DNA from: Endozoicomonas sp. 4G
GTDB taxonomy: Bacteria > Pseudomonadota > Gammaproteobacteria > Pseudomonadales > Endozoicomonadaceae
Length of the DNA: 64,000 nucleotides
Assembly (NCBI RefSeq): GCF_023822025.1
Contig: NZ_CP082909.1
Location: 1,354,001 to 1,418,000 of the forward strand
Direction of reading: 5' to 3'
A program made the translations under genes and the position numbers. Shown here piece after piece: positions 29,112-39,228 of this stretch (within the stretch, counting starts at the first letter, position 1; every line of letters begins with the position of its first letter). A model generated the notes under the pieces. It ran no database searches. It had not been told where the DNA came from and saw only the letters and a list, made by a program, of their open reading frames with translations.

Positions 29112-30554
29112 TCAGGCCGTTTGTGCAGGTGACGCCTGAACTTCACCTTCCTGCTGGTTTTTGCTGCCCTGTTTAACAGTGCGGTATAAGTTGTAAGCCA
29201 TGATCAGCACACCTGCCAAGAAGAAGGCGCCACCGATAGCTCGGACAACGTAGCCAAAGTGACTGGCGGTGACCGACTCGATAAAGCTGTAGGTCAGTGT
29301 GCCGTCGTTGTTTACGGCTCTCCACATCAGACCCTGCATGATACCGTTGACCCACATGGCGACAACGTACAGAACGGTGCCGATGGTAGCCAGCCAGAAG
29401 TGAGCGTTGATCAGGCCAACACTGTACATTTTTTCACGACCACAGACTTTTGGGATCAGGTGGTACAGGGAACCGAAGGACACCATGGCAACCCAGCCCA
29501 GTGCGCCGGAGTGGACGTGACCAATGGTCCAGTCGGTGTAGTGAGACAAAGCATTAACGGTCTTGATCGCCATCATCGGACCTTCAAAGGTCGACATGCC
29601 ATAGAAGGACAGGGAGACCACCAAAAAGCGCAGGATTGGATCGGTGCGCAGTTTGTGCCATGCGCCGGACAGGGTCATGATGCCGTTAATCATGCCGCCC
29701 CAGGAAGGTGCCAGCAGAATCAGGGACATCACCATGCCCAGGCTCTGGGCCCAGTCGGGCAGGGCGGTGTAGTGCAGATGGTGTGGACCCGCCCAGATAT
29801 AGATAGCAATCAGTGCCCAGAAGTGCACGATGGACAGACGGTAAGAGTAAACCGGACGCTCAGCCTGCTTGGGTACGAAGTAGTACATCATTCCCAGGAA
29901 GCCAGCGGTCAGGAAGAAGCCAACCGCATTATGGCCGTACCACCACTGGATCATGGCGTCCATGGCACCCGCGTAGGCAGAGTAAGACTTGGTCAGGGTC
30001 ACAGGCAATGCGGCACTGTTGACAATATGCAGAACGGCAACGGTGATGATGAAGGCACCAAAGAACCAGTTAGCCACATAAATGTGTTTAGTCTTACGCT
30101 TCATAATGGTGCCAAAGAACACCAGTGCGTAACTGACCCAGACAATGGCAATCAGGATGTCGATCGGCCATTCCAGCTCAGCGTATTCTTTGGAAGAAGT
30201 CAGGCCCAGTGGCAGGGTAATAGCGGCCAGTACAATCACCAGCTGCCAGCCCCAGAATGTGAAAGATGCCAGTCTGGACATGGCCAGCGTGGTCTGACAG
30301 GTTCTTTGAACGACGTAGTAAGAGGTGGCGAAAAGGACACAACCCCCAAATGCAAAAATAACGGCGTTTGTGTGTAAGGGTCTCAGTCTGCCAAAACTGG
30401 TCCAGGGTAGATCAAAATTCAGTTCAGGGAATACCATCTGGGTAGCGATGAACAGTCCCATCCCCATCCCAACGATGGCCCACACCACCGCCATGATGGC
30501 AAACTGCCTGACAACCTTATAGTTATAGGTTGACTGTAACGTTGCAGTGCTCAT
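29112..30554 (-). CDS. ccoN: cbb3-type cytochrome c oxidase subunit I (CcoN)
   Basis: Catalytic subunit of the high-affinity haem-copper oxidase; reduces O2 to water and pumps protons. The 480-residue protein has about 12 helices. Histidine-bearing blocks for the haems and CuB include [14 protein letters not shown] near 59, [18 protein letters not shown] near 207, [13 protein letters not shown] near 257 and [14 protein letters not shown] near 342. First gene of ccoNOQP. No clear FNR box could be found in the 600 bp upstream, although cbb3 operons often have one. Confidence 0.97.
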   Translation of the reverse strand: MSTATLQSTYNYKVVRQFAIMAVVWAIVGMGMGLFIATQMVFPELNFDLPWTSFGRLRPLHTNAVIFAFGGCVLFATSYYVVQRTCQTTLAMSRLASFTFWGWQLVIVLAAITLPLGLTSSKEYAELEWPIDILIAIVWVSYALVFFGTIMKRKTKHIYVANWFFGAFIITVAVLHIVNSAALPVTLTKSYSAYAGAMDAMIQWWYGHNAVGFFLTAGFLGMMYYFVPKQAERPVYSYRLSIVHFWALIAIYIWAGPHHLHYTALPDWAQSLGMVMSLILLAPSWGGMINGIMTLSGAWHKLRTDPILRFLVVSLSFYGMSTFEGPMMAIKTVNALSHYTDWTIGHVHSGALGWVAMVSFGSLYHLIPKVCGREKMYSVGLINAHFWLATIGTVLYVVAMWVNGIMQGLMWRAVNNDGTLTYSFIESVTASHFGYVVRAIGGAFFLAGVLIMAYNLYRTVKQGSKNQQEGEVQASPAQTA

Positions 30555-31154
30555 GCTCCGTGTTACCTTCGGGTTCTACTAATAATGGTTACGACGTGGA
30601 GATAACCTGAGGCATTGCATCTTCGACCGGAAATCCAGTAACACATTATGACCCTGCACTGATTGTGAAACCCTGTGCACTGCTTTTCAGGCCAAACAAA
30701 ACCGGTTCGGCTGCCAAAGGCTTTCGAAAAGATAAGGTGATACTGTTCTACTGGATTTCAGGCCAAATAGTCTCAGCTACTGGCTAGCTCCCCCGGGTTT
30801 GTCGGTAAGGCCGTACTGACTGCATTTAATTCACTTATTAATAAAGTAGGCGGTCAGCGTCTTGAGTCGGAAACCTTCAGACTCCGAGTGTCTTGACCCT
30901 GGGGCTGTACTCCTGGTCTTGCACACTTCTGGTTATTATCCGGTCCTTATCGGTTGGCAATGTTGTCTAATACTGCCAAACCCGCGGCAATCATACAGAA
31001 ATATCATCAGGCCTGCTAATGCTTTTTGGGTATGAATAATTGATGTGAGGTAAAAATTTTTGTGATGGCCTGCTGTGTATAGGGCGTGTCAGGATTACCG
31101 TGGGGTCTGGGCTGTATGCACACTCGCGGGGAGTGCGGGAACCCGTAATGATTG
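30555..31154. other. 600-bp gap without a recognised gene
   Basis: Lies between the ccoN start and the stop of the first large paralogue. It must contain the ccoN promoter. I see no RNA gene, no complete coding frame of note and no strong inverted repeat. The half-site TTGAT near 31040 lacks a proper second half. Confidence 0.5.
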
Positions 31155-33260
31155 TTATTGGATAGAGCAGTTTGTAAAACCCGGTTGAGCGTTATCTTCG
31201 GATTCTTCTGTTAGGATTTCGTCAGGCCGTAGGGGTGTTTCAGCTAAGTGTATCTGTGGGATTTGAGTCATTATGGATGGATCTTGTTCCAGCATGTTTA
31301 TGGATAATTTGCACAGTCCTTTTATAAGGGCTTGTAGGGGAAAGCCTTGGATATGTGGCAGTCCGAAATCATGGTTTTTGCCATGAGACAGAAAGAAATC
31401 ACCAGAGATTTTCTCTGAATTTTTCATTATTTCGGAATCAGGCCCTTCATTTTGCGTCATATGCATGAAGTAGTTCTGGTAATTATGGTCATGCTTCGAA
31501 TTTAAAAAATCAACCGTCATTTCATAAGGCTGCATAGCTGACCAATAGACTATTTCTAATGCAGTTCTATGGATCCATTGTTCAAAGTCGGTATGATTCA
31601 GTCCAAGCGCTTGCTGCAAACTTATTGCATTGACAGAATAGTAGCCCCTTAAAAAATGCTCCAGAATATCACTGATGAATTTTTTTACCTCTTCAATAGC
31701 TATAGGGTTTTGGTAATGAAATTCATGAGTTAAGCGTTTACCACGGGCATAAACAACAACCATGGCAACCATGTTATCCATAAAAGCATTAAAAAAAGCT
31801 AACAGCTTTCCAACTTTTGGAAAGAATTTAGTATTAAGAGCATTCCTATGGGGCAGGCTTTGTAATAGAGTTTCAAATATGTGGCTGTCACCAAGATCTC
31901 TCAGGCCAGACCATGATAAATCTGAACGCTCAGTGTCTTCTACCCAATTATAAATTGATCCGGGAAAACTCTCCGGATTGTCTAGACCAATAGCGCTTAG
32001 ATCCCCTAAAGTCATCCACTTTAGTGGCCCTTCCCATGGATCATATATGTTGGAATGTTGCGACTTAATAAGACTGTCGAATGTCAGCCCATATCTTGCG
32101 TACTTTCCTAGATCCATAGCGGCTTTTTTTAATCCTTCTTCGGATTTTAAATGTGGGTTTTTGGGATTTGATGGGTCTAACTGGCAGGCATAATTAACAT
32201 AATCTCTTGATGCTTCGAAACAATAACCACGCAGCCTTCCTTCAGAAATTTCCAGCTTATCTTCCAATTTATCTTCCAATAATGTTGTATTAATTTTATC
32301 CGCAGGAATAGAAAATAAGCCTTTACTTAAAGGTATTTCGCTAGCAAAATCCTGAGCTGAAAATAAGTCGTGCAAGGTGTTGTGCATTTTAAGTTCACGG
32401 GTGAACTCATCCCATGATTCATCTTTGCGTTGAAATTTTAGGTACAGTGTTTGGTTGTCAGGAAGGCTGAGCTGGATTGTTCTTCCACCGCAGACTGTTT
32501 TGGCTATGGTTTTATCTGACAACATGGATTCGATTTCAAGATTGCCCTGGCTTGTGTTCTCTTCAGGATTCTGTTTTTTTATTTCACTTTCGATTTTGTG
32601 GCCTGTTTCAAGATCGGGGGGTAAAAAATCGCTGTTTTTGTAACAGGCGATAATAAGATCAGCGAAAAATGGATTCTGTGATTGCTTATCCAAAGTTGCT
32701 GTCGCATATAAGCGTTCTGGTGCAGCACAGGGTGGCAAGGGAGTATTGTTTTTTGCCAACTCAATAACTTCTTCCAGAATTCCGGTTGAGAATAGCTGTT
32801 TATCTTCTTTTGCCGCTTCATACAAATGGCAACGCCTATCCAAGTGAGAATCATGAACTGCATTCTCAAGCTTGTATCTCAATCTCTGTAATTTGGCTAT
32901 TCCATCAAGCAAAATCTCTTTTTTTGTTGTATTAAATTCCTTTTGGAGCGTTGCCAGTTTGTCGCTATTAATTACCCTCCTGCCCATTTTTATGATCAGA
33001 TAGAGCCAGTCATTGTCACTGAAATGCTGGGTGTTGCCACGCAGGTAATTTTTCATTAATGATATTGTGTGTTTTTTACCAGCCCTGTAATAGCCTTCTG
33101 GTTTTTCTAGCGTTGTTGTTTTTCTGTGATAGAGGCTCTTTCCCTCACCCTGAGGAGAGTCATCTGTGTGCAAACGCTTTCTTTTTGAGCTTAAATCTTT
33201 CTGGTAGGTTGCATCTGCCATCACGGGCTGCGGCTGTGAAGAGGTTGATGGTAGATGCAT
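31155..33260 (-). CDS. Unknown large protein, paralogue A
   Basis: A 701-residue protein that I do not recognise. No signal peptide or membrane helix; the first 60 residues are polar and rich in Lys/Arg (KRKRLHTDDS). Blocks shared with the adjacent paralogue include LEKPEGYY, NTQHFSDNDWLYLIIKMG, VCGGRTIQL, LYLKFQRKDESWDEFTRELKMH (about 275-300), YARYGLTFDSLIK, SDLSWSGLRDLGDS and VVYARGKRLTHEFHYQNP. A lysine on a strand followed by a conserved glutamate (LKFQRK...ELKMH) recalls protein-kinase-like folds, but no catalytic loop could be placed. Lower G+C than the cbb3 genes. Cytosolic effector-like protein is one reading; confidence in function is nil. Confidence 0.75.
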   Translation of the reverse strand: MHLPSTSSQPQPVMADATYQKDLSSKRKRLHTDDSPQGEGKSLYHRKTTTLEKPEGYYRAGKKHTISLMKNYLRGNTQHFSDNDWLYLIIKMGRRVINSDKLATLQKEFNTTKKEILLDGIAKLQRLRYKLENAVHDSHLDRRCHLYEAAKEDKQLFSTGILEEVIELAKNNTPLPPCAAPERLYATATLDKQSQNPFFADLIIACYKNSDFLPPDLETGHKIESEIKKQNPEENTSQGNLEIESMLSDKTIAKTVCGGRTIQLSLPDNQTLYLKFQRKDESWDEFTRELKMHNTLHDLFSAQDFASEIPLSKGLFSIPADKINTTLLEDKLEDKLEISEGRLRGYCFEASRDYVNYACQLDPSNPKNPHLKSEEGLKKAAMDLGKYARYGLTFDSLIKSQHSNIYDPWEGPLKWMTLGDLSAIGLDNPESFPGSIYNWVEDTERSDLSWSGLRDLGDSHIFETLLQSLPHRNALNTKFFPKVGKLLAFFNAFMDNMVAMVVVYARGKRLTHEFHYQNPIAIEEVKKFISDILEHFLRGYYSVNAISLQQALGLNHTDFEQWIHRTALEIVYWSAMQPYEMTVDFLNSKHDHNYQNYFMHMTQNEGPDSEIMKNSEKISGDFFLSHGKNHDFGLPHIQGFPLQALIKGLCKLSINMLEQDPSIMTQIPQIHLAETPLRPDEILTEESEDNAQPGFTNCSIQ

Positions 33261-33308
33261 TGCAATAATCCTTTATAATTCCAATCCATAATTCAATTAG
33301 TTTATGTT

Positions 33309-35333
33309 TTACCGAAAAAGTTCAAAATTTTGATCTGTTGGTGATGCTTGTTCCAGCATATTTATAGATAATTGGCACAGCCCTTTTATAAGAGCTTGAA
33401 AGGGAAAGCCATTGATATGTCCAAGTCCAAGATTGTGGCCACTACCAAAACAGTTATCACGTATAGCATCTACTAGTATTGGCCTTGAAGTTTTCATTAT
33501 TTCAGGGTCGGGCCTTTTATTCTTCTTTATATGTGTGAAATAGTTCTGGTTATCGTGATCATGGTTTGAAATAAAAAAATCTCCTGTCATTTCATAGATC
33601 TGAACAGCTGACCAATAGATTATTTCTAATGAGGTTCTATTTAGCCACAGTTCAAAGGTTGTATTATCCAACCTGAGAGCTTGCTGCAAGGTTATTGAAT
33701 GGGTTGAGTAATACCCTCGAACAAAATGCTCCAGAATATCTCTAATGAATTTTTTTACATCCTCAACAGCGGCAGGGTTTTGGTAATGAAACTCATGGTT
33801 TAATCGCTTTCCACGAGCATAAACAACAACAATGGCAATGATATTATCCATAAGAGCATTAAAAAAAGCTAACAGGTTACTAATTTTTGGAAAGAAGTTA
33901 ATGCCTAAAGGATTTTTAGGGGGTAGACTGTGGAATGCTGTTTCAAATATTTGGCTGTCACCAAGATCTCTCAATCCGGACCAGGATAAATCTGAGCGTT
34001 CAGTGTCTTCTACCCAATCACAAATTGCCCCAGGGAAAAAGTCCCTATTGCCACAATTGTGTGCAGCCAGATGCCCTAAAGTCATCCACTTGGGTAGTCC
34101 AAGCCACTCATCTAAAATACTTTTAATTTTCAAGTGCTGAGTTTTAATAAGGCTATCGAATGTCAGGCCATATCTTGCATACCTCCCTATATCAATAGCC
34201 GCTTTTTTTAATCCTTCTTCGGATCTTAAGTATGGTTTTTTTGGGTTTGATGGATCTGGTTGGCACGCATAATTGACATAATCACTGGATGCTGCGAAGC
34301 AATAACCATATAGACGACCTTCAGAAATTTCGAGCTCATCTTCGAATATTTTATTAATCTTATCTCCAGGAATAGAAAATAAACCTTTGCTTACAGGGAT
34401 TTCGCTGGCAAAATCCTGTTTTGAAAACAAATCGTGCAAGGCATTGTGCATTTTAAGTTCTCGGGTGAATTGATCCCATGGTTCATCTTTTCGTTGAAAT
34501 TTAAGGTACAGCACTTGGCCGTCAGGAAGGGTGAGCTGGATTGTTCTCCCGCCACAAACTTTTTTTGTTGTGGCTTTATCTAAAAGCATTGACTCTATTT
34601 CCAGATTCTCCTGACTTGTATTCATTTTTGGAATTTGGTTTTTTATTTCATGTTCGATTTTGTGACCCGTTTCAATGTCTGGGGGCGAAAAACGACTGTT
34701 TCTGTAACAGGTAATGATCAGTTCAGAGAAAAAAGGATTATGTGGGCCATGGTTCAGGCTGGCTGTAGCGTATAAAAGCTCTGGTGCAGCACAGGATTGC
34801 AAAGGGTTATTGTTTTTTGCTGATTCAATTATTTCTTCCAGACTTCCAGCGGGGAATAAATATTCATCTTTTTTTGCTATTTTATACAGTCTATTACGGC
34901 TATCGAAACGCGAATATTGAACGATATCTTCAATTTTGTATCTCAATGCTTGTAATCTTGCTATTTTACTGAATAATTCCACCTCATCTGTGGTACTGAA
35001 TTCTTGTTGGAGTGCTTTCAAGTTTTTTTCACTAATTGCCCTCTTACCCATTTTTATGATCAGATACAGCCAGTCATCGTCACTGAAATGTTGTGTGTTG
35101 CCATTCAGGTAATCCTTCATTAAGGATATTTTGTATTGTTTGCCAACAGTGAAATAGCCTTCTGGCTTTTCTAGCGTTGCGATTTTTCTTGTTTTTCTGT
35201 GATGGAGGCTCTTTCCCTCATCGTGAAGAGAGTCATCTGTGTGCAAACGCTTTTTTTCCGGGCTCAGATCTTCCTGGCGGGGTGTATCTGTTCTGATGGC
35301 TTGTGCTTGTGTGTGGATTGATGACAAATGCAT
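33309..35333 (-). CDS. Unknown large protein, paralogue B
   Basis: About 674 residues, similar to paralogue A from end to end, 48 bp upstream of it on the same strand. The frame opens at 35399, but the ATG at 35333 gives MHLSS, which lines up with MHLPS of paralogue A, so that start is preferred. The same conserved blocks recur (EKPEGYF, DDWLYLIIKMGKRAI, VCGGRTIQL, LYLKFQRKDEPWDQFTRELKMH, SDLSWSGLRDLGDS). C-termini differ: B ends soon after LSINMLEQ, where A carries about 30 extra acidic residues. Tandem duplication with divergence; function unknown. The upstream gap of 159 bp is shared with the divergent OTU-like gene. Confidence 0.75.
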   Translation of the reverse strand: MHLSSIHTQAQAIRTDTPRQEDLSPEKKRLHTDDSLHDEGKSLHHRKTRKIATLEKPEGYFTVGKQYKISLMKDYLNGNTQHFSDDDWLYLIIKMGKRAISEKNLKALQQEFSTTDEVELFSKIARLQALRYKIEDIVQYSRFDSRNRLYKIAKKDEYLFPAGSLEEIIESAKNNNPLQSCAAPELLYATASLNHGPHNPFFSELIITCYRNSRFSPPDIETGHKIEHEIKNQIPKMNTSQENLEIESMLLDKATTKKVCGGRTIQLTLPDGQVLYLKFQRKDEPWDQFTRELKMHNALHDLFSKQDFASEIPVSKGLFSIPGDKINKIFEDELEISEGRLYGYCFAASSDYVNYACQPDPSNPKKPYLRSEEGLKKAAIDIGRYARYGLTFDSLIKTQHLKIKSILDEWLGLPKWMTLGHLAAHNCGNRDFFPGAICDWVEDTERSDLSWSGLRDLGDSQIFETAFHSLPPKNPLGINFFPKISNLLAFFNALMDNIIAIVVVYARGKRLNHEFHYQNPAAVEDVKKFIRDILEHFVRGYYSTHSITLQQALRLDNTTFELWLNRTSLEIIYWSAVQIYEMTGDFFISNHDHDNQNYFTHIKKNKRPDPEIMKTSRPILVDAIRDNCFGSGHNLGLGHINGFPFQALIKGLCQLSINMLEQASPTDQNFELFR

Positions 35334-35492
35334 GGGAGATAGTCCTTTATAAATCCAATTCATTATATCGTTAGTCCATATTATTTCGAAAACGTTCAAA
35401 ATGTTGACAAAAATAATCTAGCCTATTGCTAGAGTCCAGCGGTCAGACGGTATATTGAAAGGACTCTTATACGACAATTAAGGAATCTTATA

Positions 35493-37424
35493 ATGTATAA
35501 GCAGTTGTTTTTGTTGTTATTAGTATTTTATCTACAAGATATAAGGGCAGTCGAAGATTTACGGATTTTTTTCGTCATCAAACCTTCTAATTTGAAATTC
35601 TTGATGGATGGATGTTATGAACTTAATTCAGAGTTTACTTACTCTGTAATAGATGTTGATGCTGGCGATAAAGGAAATCATAAAAGAACAATAGTATTTT
35701 TTAAACATTTGAAAAATCCAATTTCTTGTTTTGTAGTTCCTTCTCGTGAGTTTGGCGTTTTCGCTGAGGGTTCTGATGATTATGAATTTCCTCTGAGTGT
35801 CAGTTGTATTGAAAATGATGGGCCACGCTTTAATCAATATGTTATTTTAAAGTCCTTATGGTATCAGCTTTTTTATTCATCGAGTTTCGAGCAGCGAGAA
35901 AGTGAAGCAAAATTTGCTGAGTCGCTTTTTAATAAAAACGCTGATTTAGAAGTTGTGTTGTTTTTTAAATGCTTTGGTAACGAAGATGTGAGAAATAATT
36001 GTGAAAGTTATTTATTAGAAGGCCTTGAGGAGTTTGGTTGGAACTTTAAATTTGTAGATTCAAAACAAGAAAATTGCAGGTATATTAGAGTTATTATTAC
36101 TCTTGGCAATGAAAATAATAATAATTTCCAAACTTTTCAGCTAGACGCCAACGTTCGCCTTGATATTGAAAAGTCGGGTATACGAAGGAAGGGAGAGACA
36201 GATAAAAGCTCTATGATTTTTTTTCCATCAACAGTATGCCAAAAGAATCCCAGTCAATCATTGACTGTGAGCGACATACAGAATCAGGGAGACTATTGTG
36301 CTTTCGCAATGATTGGTCAAAATAATGCCTGTGTATGGACATTTCCCAGAACCTGCCGCCAGCTGGAAACTTTTGTTGAAGAGAGCGCCAGTACCGGTGC
36401 TACAGGCACAAATATCTATGAAGTGTGCAGAAAGTTCGCTGAAGCATCGCCAGAAACGTTAAGTCTCTTTAAAGGCTTATACGTTGCTTTGACGGGGATT
36501 TTCAATAGATTCAAAGGCGACAACTCAAACGGCCATGACACACTGGTAAATACTGCTGAATATTTGAAAGAGCTAGGCTTTGAGGTTCATAATATGCCAG
36601 CAGATGGTTACTGCGGCTGGCACGCCATTCTGCATTGGATCTGTAATAATAGACCTGAGCTTTTATCTGAAATGACTGACAACCCAGGTGATTTAACGGC
36701 ACAGAGCGTATTTGAATATTTTGCTGACAGGGCTCAAGAACTTATTAAGGAAGATGATCGTGAATTTATACAATCAATGGCGAATGAAATGAATGGGTCT
36801 AATCCGGATAGAATGTGGCTTGATGATAATCACCTTCGTTTTCTGGTTGCCCCGTTTATTAATCAAAATATTTTGATATTTGATATGGCGTCTAATACGC
36901 CCACTTCAGGATGCCCTTTCCATGTTAGCTTGATAAGGGCAGATGGTGTTGATGTTGCCTTTCAGAATCAAAACGAAGTGGTTGCTGCGATTCATGAAAA
37001 TCGTCATTGTATGATATTACTTCATGCTAATAACCATTGGTTGTTGATAATGCCCGGTGGTTCATTGACGGCCACTGAATCCACTCGTGGGCGTACAACT
37101 TCACAGGCTGTCACCCCACAATCGTCTGAAATTGACTGGAGTAGTCTCCTTGCTCGACTCACTTTTCCTGGGAGTACAACTTCACAGGATGACACCACAC
37201 AATCGTCCGAACTTGACTGGAGTGGTGTCGTTGTTCCACACACCCTCCGTGAGAATACAACTTCACAGGATGCCACCAGACAATCGTCGGAAGCTGACCG
37301 GATTAGTGTCGTTGTTCCACACACCCTCGGTGAGAATACAACTTCACAGGATGCTACCACACAACCGTCCGAAATTGACTGGATTGACTGGAGTGGTGTC
37401 GTTGTTCCGCACACTTCTGAGTAG
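35493..37424 (+). CDS. Secreted OTU-like cysteine protease with C-terminal repeats
   Basis: A 643-residue protein starting with a signal peptide (about residues 1-19, LFLLLLVFYLQDIRA). Residues about 365-520 match the OTU deubiquitinase pattern: ADGYCGWHAILHWI with Asp371 and catalytic Cys374, an acidic helical middle, RHCMILLHANNHW with His515 as catalytic histidine. The first 350 residues are unrecognised and cysteine-containing. The C-terminus (from about 530) has four units of about 32 residues built on TTSQDxTxQSSExDWSGVVVPHT. OTU proteases remove ubiquitin in eukaryotes, so a host target is likely but inferred. AAGGAA precedes the ATG. The ankyrin gene follows after 11 bp. Confidence 0.8.
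   Translation: MYKQLFLLLLVFYLQDIRAVEDLRIFFVIKPSNLKFLMDGCYELNSEFTYSVIDVDAGDKGNHKRTIVFFKHLKNPISCFVVPSREFGVFAEGSDDYEFPLSVSCIENDGPRFNQYVILKSLWYQLFYSSSFEQRESEAKFAESLFNKNADLEVVLFFKCFGNEDVRNNCESYLLEGLEEFGWNFKFVDSKQENCRYIRVIITLGNENNNNFQTFQLDANVRLDIEKSGIRRKGETDKSSMIFFPSTVCQKNPSQSLTVSDIQNQGDYCAFAMIGQNNACVWTFPRTCRQLETFVEESASTGATGTNIYEVCRKFAEASPETLSLFKGLYVALTGIFNRFKGDNSNGHDTLVNTAEYLKELGFEVHNMPADGYCGWHAILHWICNNRPELLSEMTDNPGDLTAQSVFEYFADRAQELIKEDDREFIQSMANEMNGSNPDRMWLDDNHLRFLVAPFINQNILIFDMASNTPTSGCPFHVSLIRADGVDVAFQNQNEVVAAIHENRHCMILLHANNHWLLIMPGGSLTATESTRGRTTSQAVTPQSSEIDWSSLLARLTFPGSTTSQDDTTQSSELDWSGVVVPHTLRENTTSQDATRQSSEADRISVVVPHTLGENTTSQDATTQPSEIDWIDWSGVVVPHTSE
37085..37420 (+). repeat. Imperfect tandem repeats in the 3' end of the OTU-like gene
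   Basis: Four units of roughly 90 bp, each starting near ACAACTTCACAGGATG and ending near GTTGTTCCACACAC. They encode the C-terminal SQDxTxQSSE repeats. The two middle units are the most alike, so recent duplication is likely. Confidence 0.8.
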
Positions 37425-37435
37425 GTAGCTCACTT

Positions 37436-38092
37436 ATGAGTAGAAGTTATGCTACGAGAGCACTTTTTAGACTGATTTTTTTTATGTTTGTCTTTTTCGC
37501 GCAGTTTTCTACTGCCGGAGCATTTAGTAAGGCTATTATGGAAAAAAATTTTACAGCGGTAAAAGTGCTACTCGATCGTGGTCATAATCTTCAAAAAGAC
37601 TCTGAAGCCGTATCAGATGCCCTTCAATCCAGATCATTGGAAATGCTGCTTTATATCCTGAATCATGGCGCTGACCCGAACTCAATTGTCCATACAAATA
37701 CCTATAATATGGCGGTCAATCATGTTTTAAGCGACGCTATAACGATATATGAAATTGTTGCATTACTCAGTTTTGGTGCAGATCCTTATGCTGACAATGA
37801 ATGGGAGGTTACTCATGCGTCAGCTGACCAAAGGTGGCTGCATTTAGTCGTGTATTTTTATTATTATTGGGGTGAGTTGTTAGATCGCACTACTTTTAAA
37901 GCTCCCAGGGATACTTCCGAACTTACTGCCATTGTTTGGTTATTTCCTGTCCTATTTATTCATTCTTTGGTTGTTTTGATGGACAATCATGTTGATTCAA
38001 AAGATGTGCTTTCGATATTACCAGAAGGATTAAAAAGCTTATACCAACATTCTTGCGGACATGACATAGGCGATAAAAGGTTTGTAAGGTGA
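37436..38092 (+). CDS. Secreted ankyrin-repeat protein
   Basis: A 218-residue protein with an N-terminal signal sequence (LFRLIFFMFVFFAQFSTAGA). Residues about 30-125 form roughly three ankyrin-like units: SKAIMEKNFTAVKVLLDRGHNL, ALQSRSLEMLLYILNHGADPNS and IYEIVALLSFGADPYADNE. The rest has a hydrophobic stretch (LHLVVYFYYYW and later WLFPVLFIHSLVVLM). It begins 11 bp after the OTU-like protease stop and is probably co-expressed with it. Ankyrin repeats bind proteins; partner unknown. Low G+C, like its neighbour. Confidence 0.75.
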   Translation: MSRSYATRALFRLIFFMFVFFAQFSTAGAFSKAIMEKNFTAVKVLLDRGHNLQKDSEAVSDALQSRSLEMLLYILNHGADPNSIVHTNTYNMAVNHVLSDAITIYEIVALLSFGADPYADNEWEVTHASADQRWLHLVVYFYYYWGELLDRTTFKAPRDTSELTAIVWLFPVLFIHSLVVLMDNHVDSKDVLSILPEGLKSLYQHSCGHDIGDKRFVR

Positions 38093-38100
38093 GATCTGAT

Positions 38101-39228
38101 CTAATCCAGACTTTTCTTAAATCGTTTTGCTGCAACCACTAATCCAACGATAGTAAAAATACTCAGGTAAGCTACATCTGTCGTCATATCGCGTAACTCT
38201 GCACCTCTTAAAACAATACCCCTCATCAACCGCATATAGTGGGTTGCAGGCAAGAGTTCGGACAACCATTGAGCCGCTCTTGGCATGCCTTCATAAGGAA
38301 ACATAAACCCTGACAACAGAATGGAAGGCAGCAGAATGAAAATGGTCATTTGTGAAGCCTGCAATTGCGTTTGTGCACAGGTGGAGATAATCAGTCCCAC
38401 GGTCAGACTGGCTACAATAAACAGCATCGTAGCCAGCAACATCTCGAAAATACTGCCGACAAAGGGTACATTAAAAATCAGGTGACCCAGTGACATAATA
38501 ATGCCGGTCTGAATAAAACCTGCAAAAATATAGGGAACGATCTTGCCAATCATCAGCTCTATTGGGTGGACCGGTGTCGCGATCAGCAGTTCCAGGTTCC
38601 CCCTTTCCCGTTCGCGTACCAACGCGGCAGCAGTGAACATAATCATCGTCATGGTGAGAATAACGCCCACCAGACCAGGAACCGTATTAACGGCAGATCG
38701 TTGCTCCGGGTTGTAATAAAGAGCCACTCTGAAAAGCTCTCTCGAGGACTTCGGCTGAATGCCTGTGACGGCTGAAAAAGGCATTCTCTGGAGCTTGATA
38801 ATGGCTGCGCTGATCGTGGGGTCTGAACCGTCCACCAGCCACTGTGCGGGTACTCTGCCATCCACTAGCCGCTGGTTGAAGTCAGATGGAATAACCAGGG
38901 CAGCACTGATTTTTCCGTCTTGCAGTGCCTCTTCTGCCTCCTGCGGGAGCGCATCATGACGAACAATTCTGATCACCTGGGTCGCCCTCACTGCATCCAC
39001 AAGCGCCCGGCTGAAGTAAGTTTGGCTGTTATCGACAATACCGACCGGTATCTCTCTGACATCGGTATTGATAGCGAAGCCAAATAGCAGCAATTCAACC
39101 AGGGGGATAATGACGATCATGGCAAAGGTGGCGTGATCACGTGACAGCTGCCGAAATTCCTTCATCAGGATAGAGAAGATTCTTTGCAGGCTGTTGGTTA
39201 TGCCTTTGAGGCCGGAAGGTTTTGCCAT
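38101..39228 (-). CDS. ABC-2 type exporter permease
   Basis: About 375 residues with an N-terminal helix (FAMIVIIPLVELLLFGFAI), a large periplasmic domain and five C-terminal helices, the layout of YbhS/YhhJ-type ABC-2 permeases. The open frame extends to 39252, but an ATG at 39228 overlaps the ATPase stop as TAATG and is the better start. With the two upstream genes it forms a complete HlyD/ATPase/permease exporter. The substrate is not evident; drugs or cationic compounds are usual for this type. Confidence 0.85.
   Translation of the reverse strand: MAKPSGLKGITNSLQRIFSILMKEFRQLSRDHATFAMIVIIPLVELLLFGFAINTDVREIPVGIVDNSQTYFSRALVDAVRATQVIRIVRHDALPQEAEEALQDGKISAALVIPSDFNQRLVDGRVPAQWLVDGSDPTISAAIIKLQRMPFSAVTGIQPKSSRELFRVALYYNPEQRSAVNTVPGLVGVILTMTMIMFTAAALVRERERGNLELLIATPVHPIELMIGKIVPYIFAGFIQTGIIMSLGHLIFNVPFVGSIFEMLLATMLFIVASLTVGLIISTCAQTQLQASQMTIFILLPSILLSGFMFPYEGMPRAAQWLSELLPATHYMRLMRGIVLRGAELRDMTTDVAYLSIFTIVGLVVAAKRFKKSLD

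Noticed and set aside
24278-30377. Long plus-strand frames at 24278-25423, 27398-28339 and 29259-30377
   Set aside because: Exactly antisense to ccoI/ccoH, ccoP and ccoN, which carry all diagnostic motifs.
31039-31052. Possible FNR box TTGATGTGAGGTAA upstream of ccoN
   Set aside because: Only the first half-site matches and it is almost 490 bp from the ccoN start.
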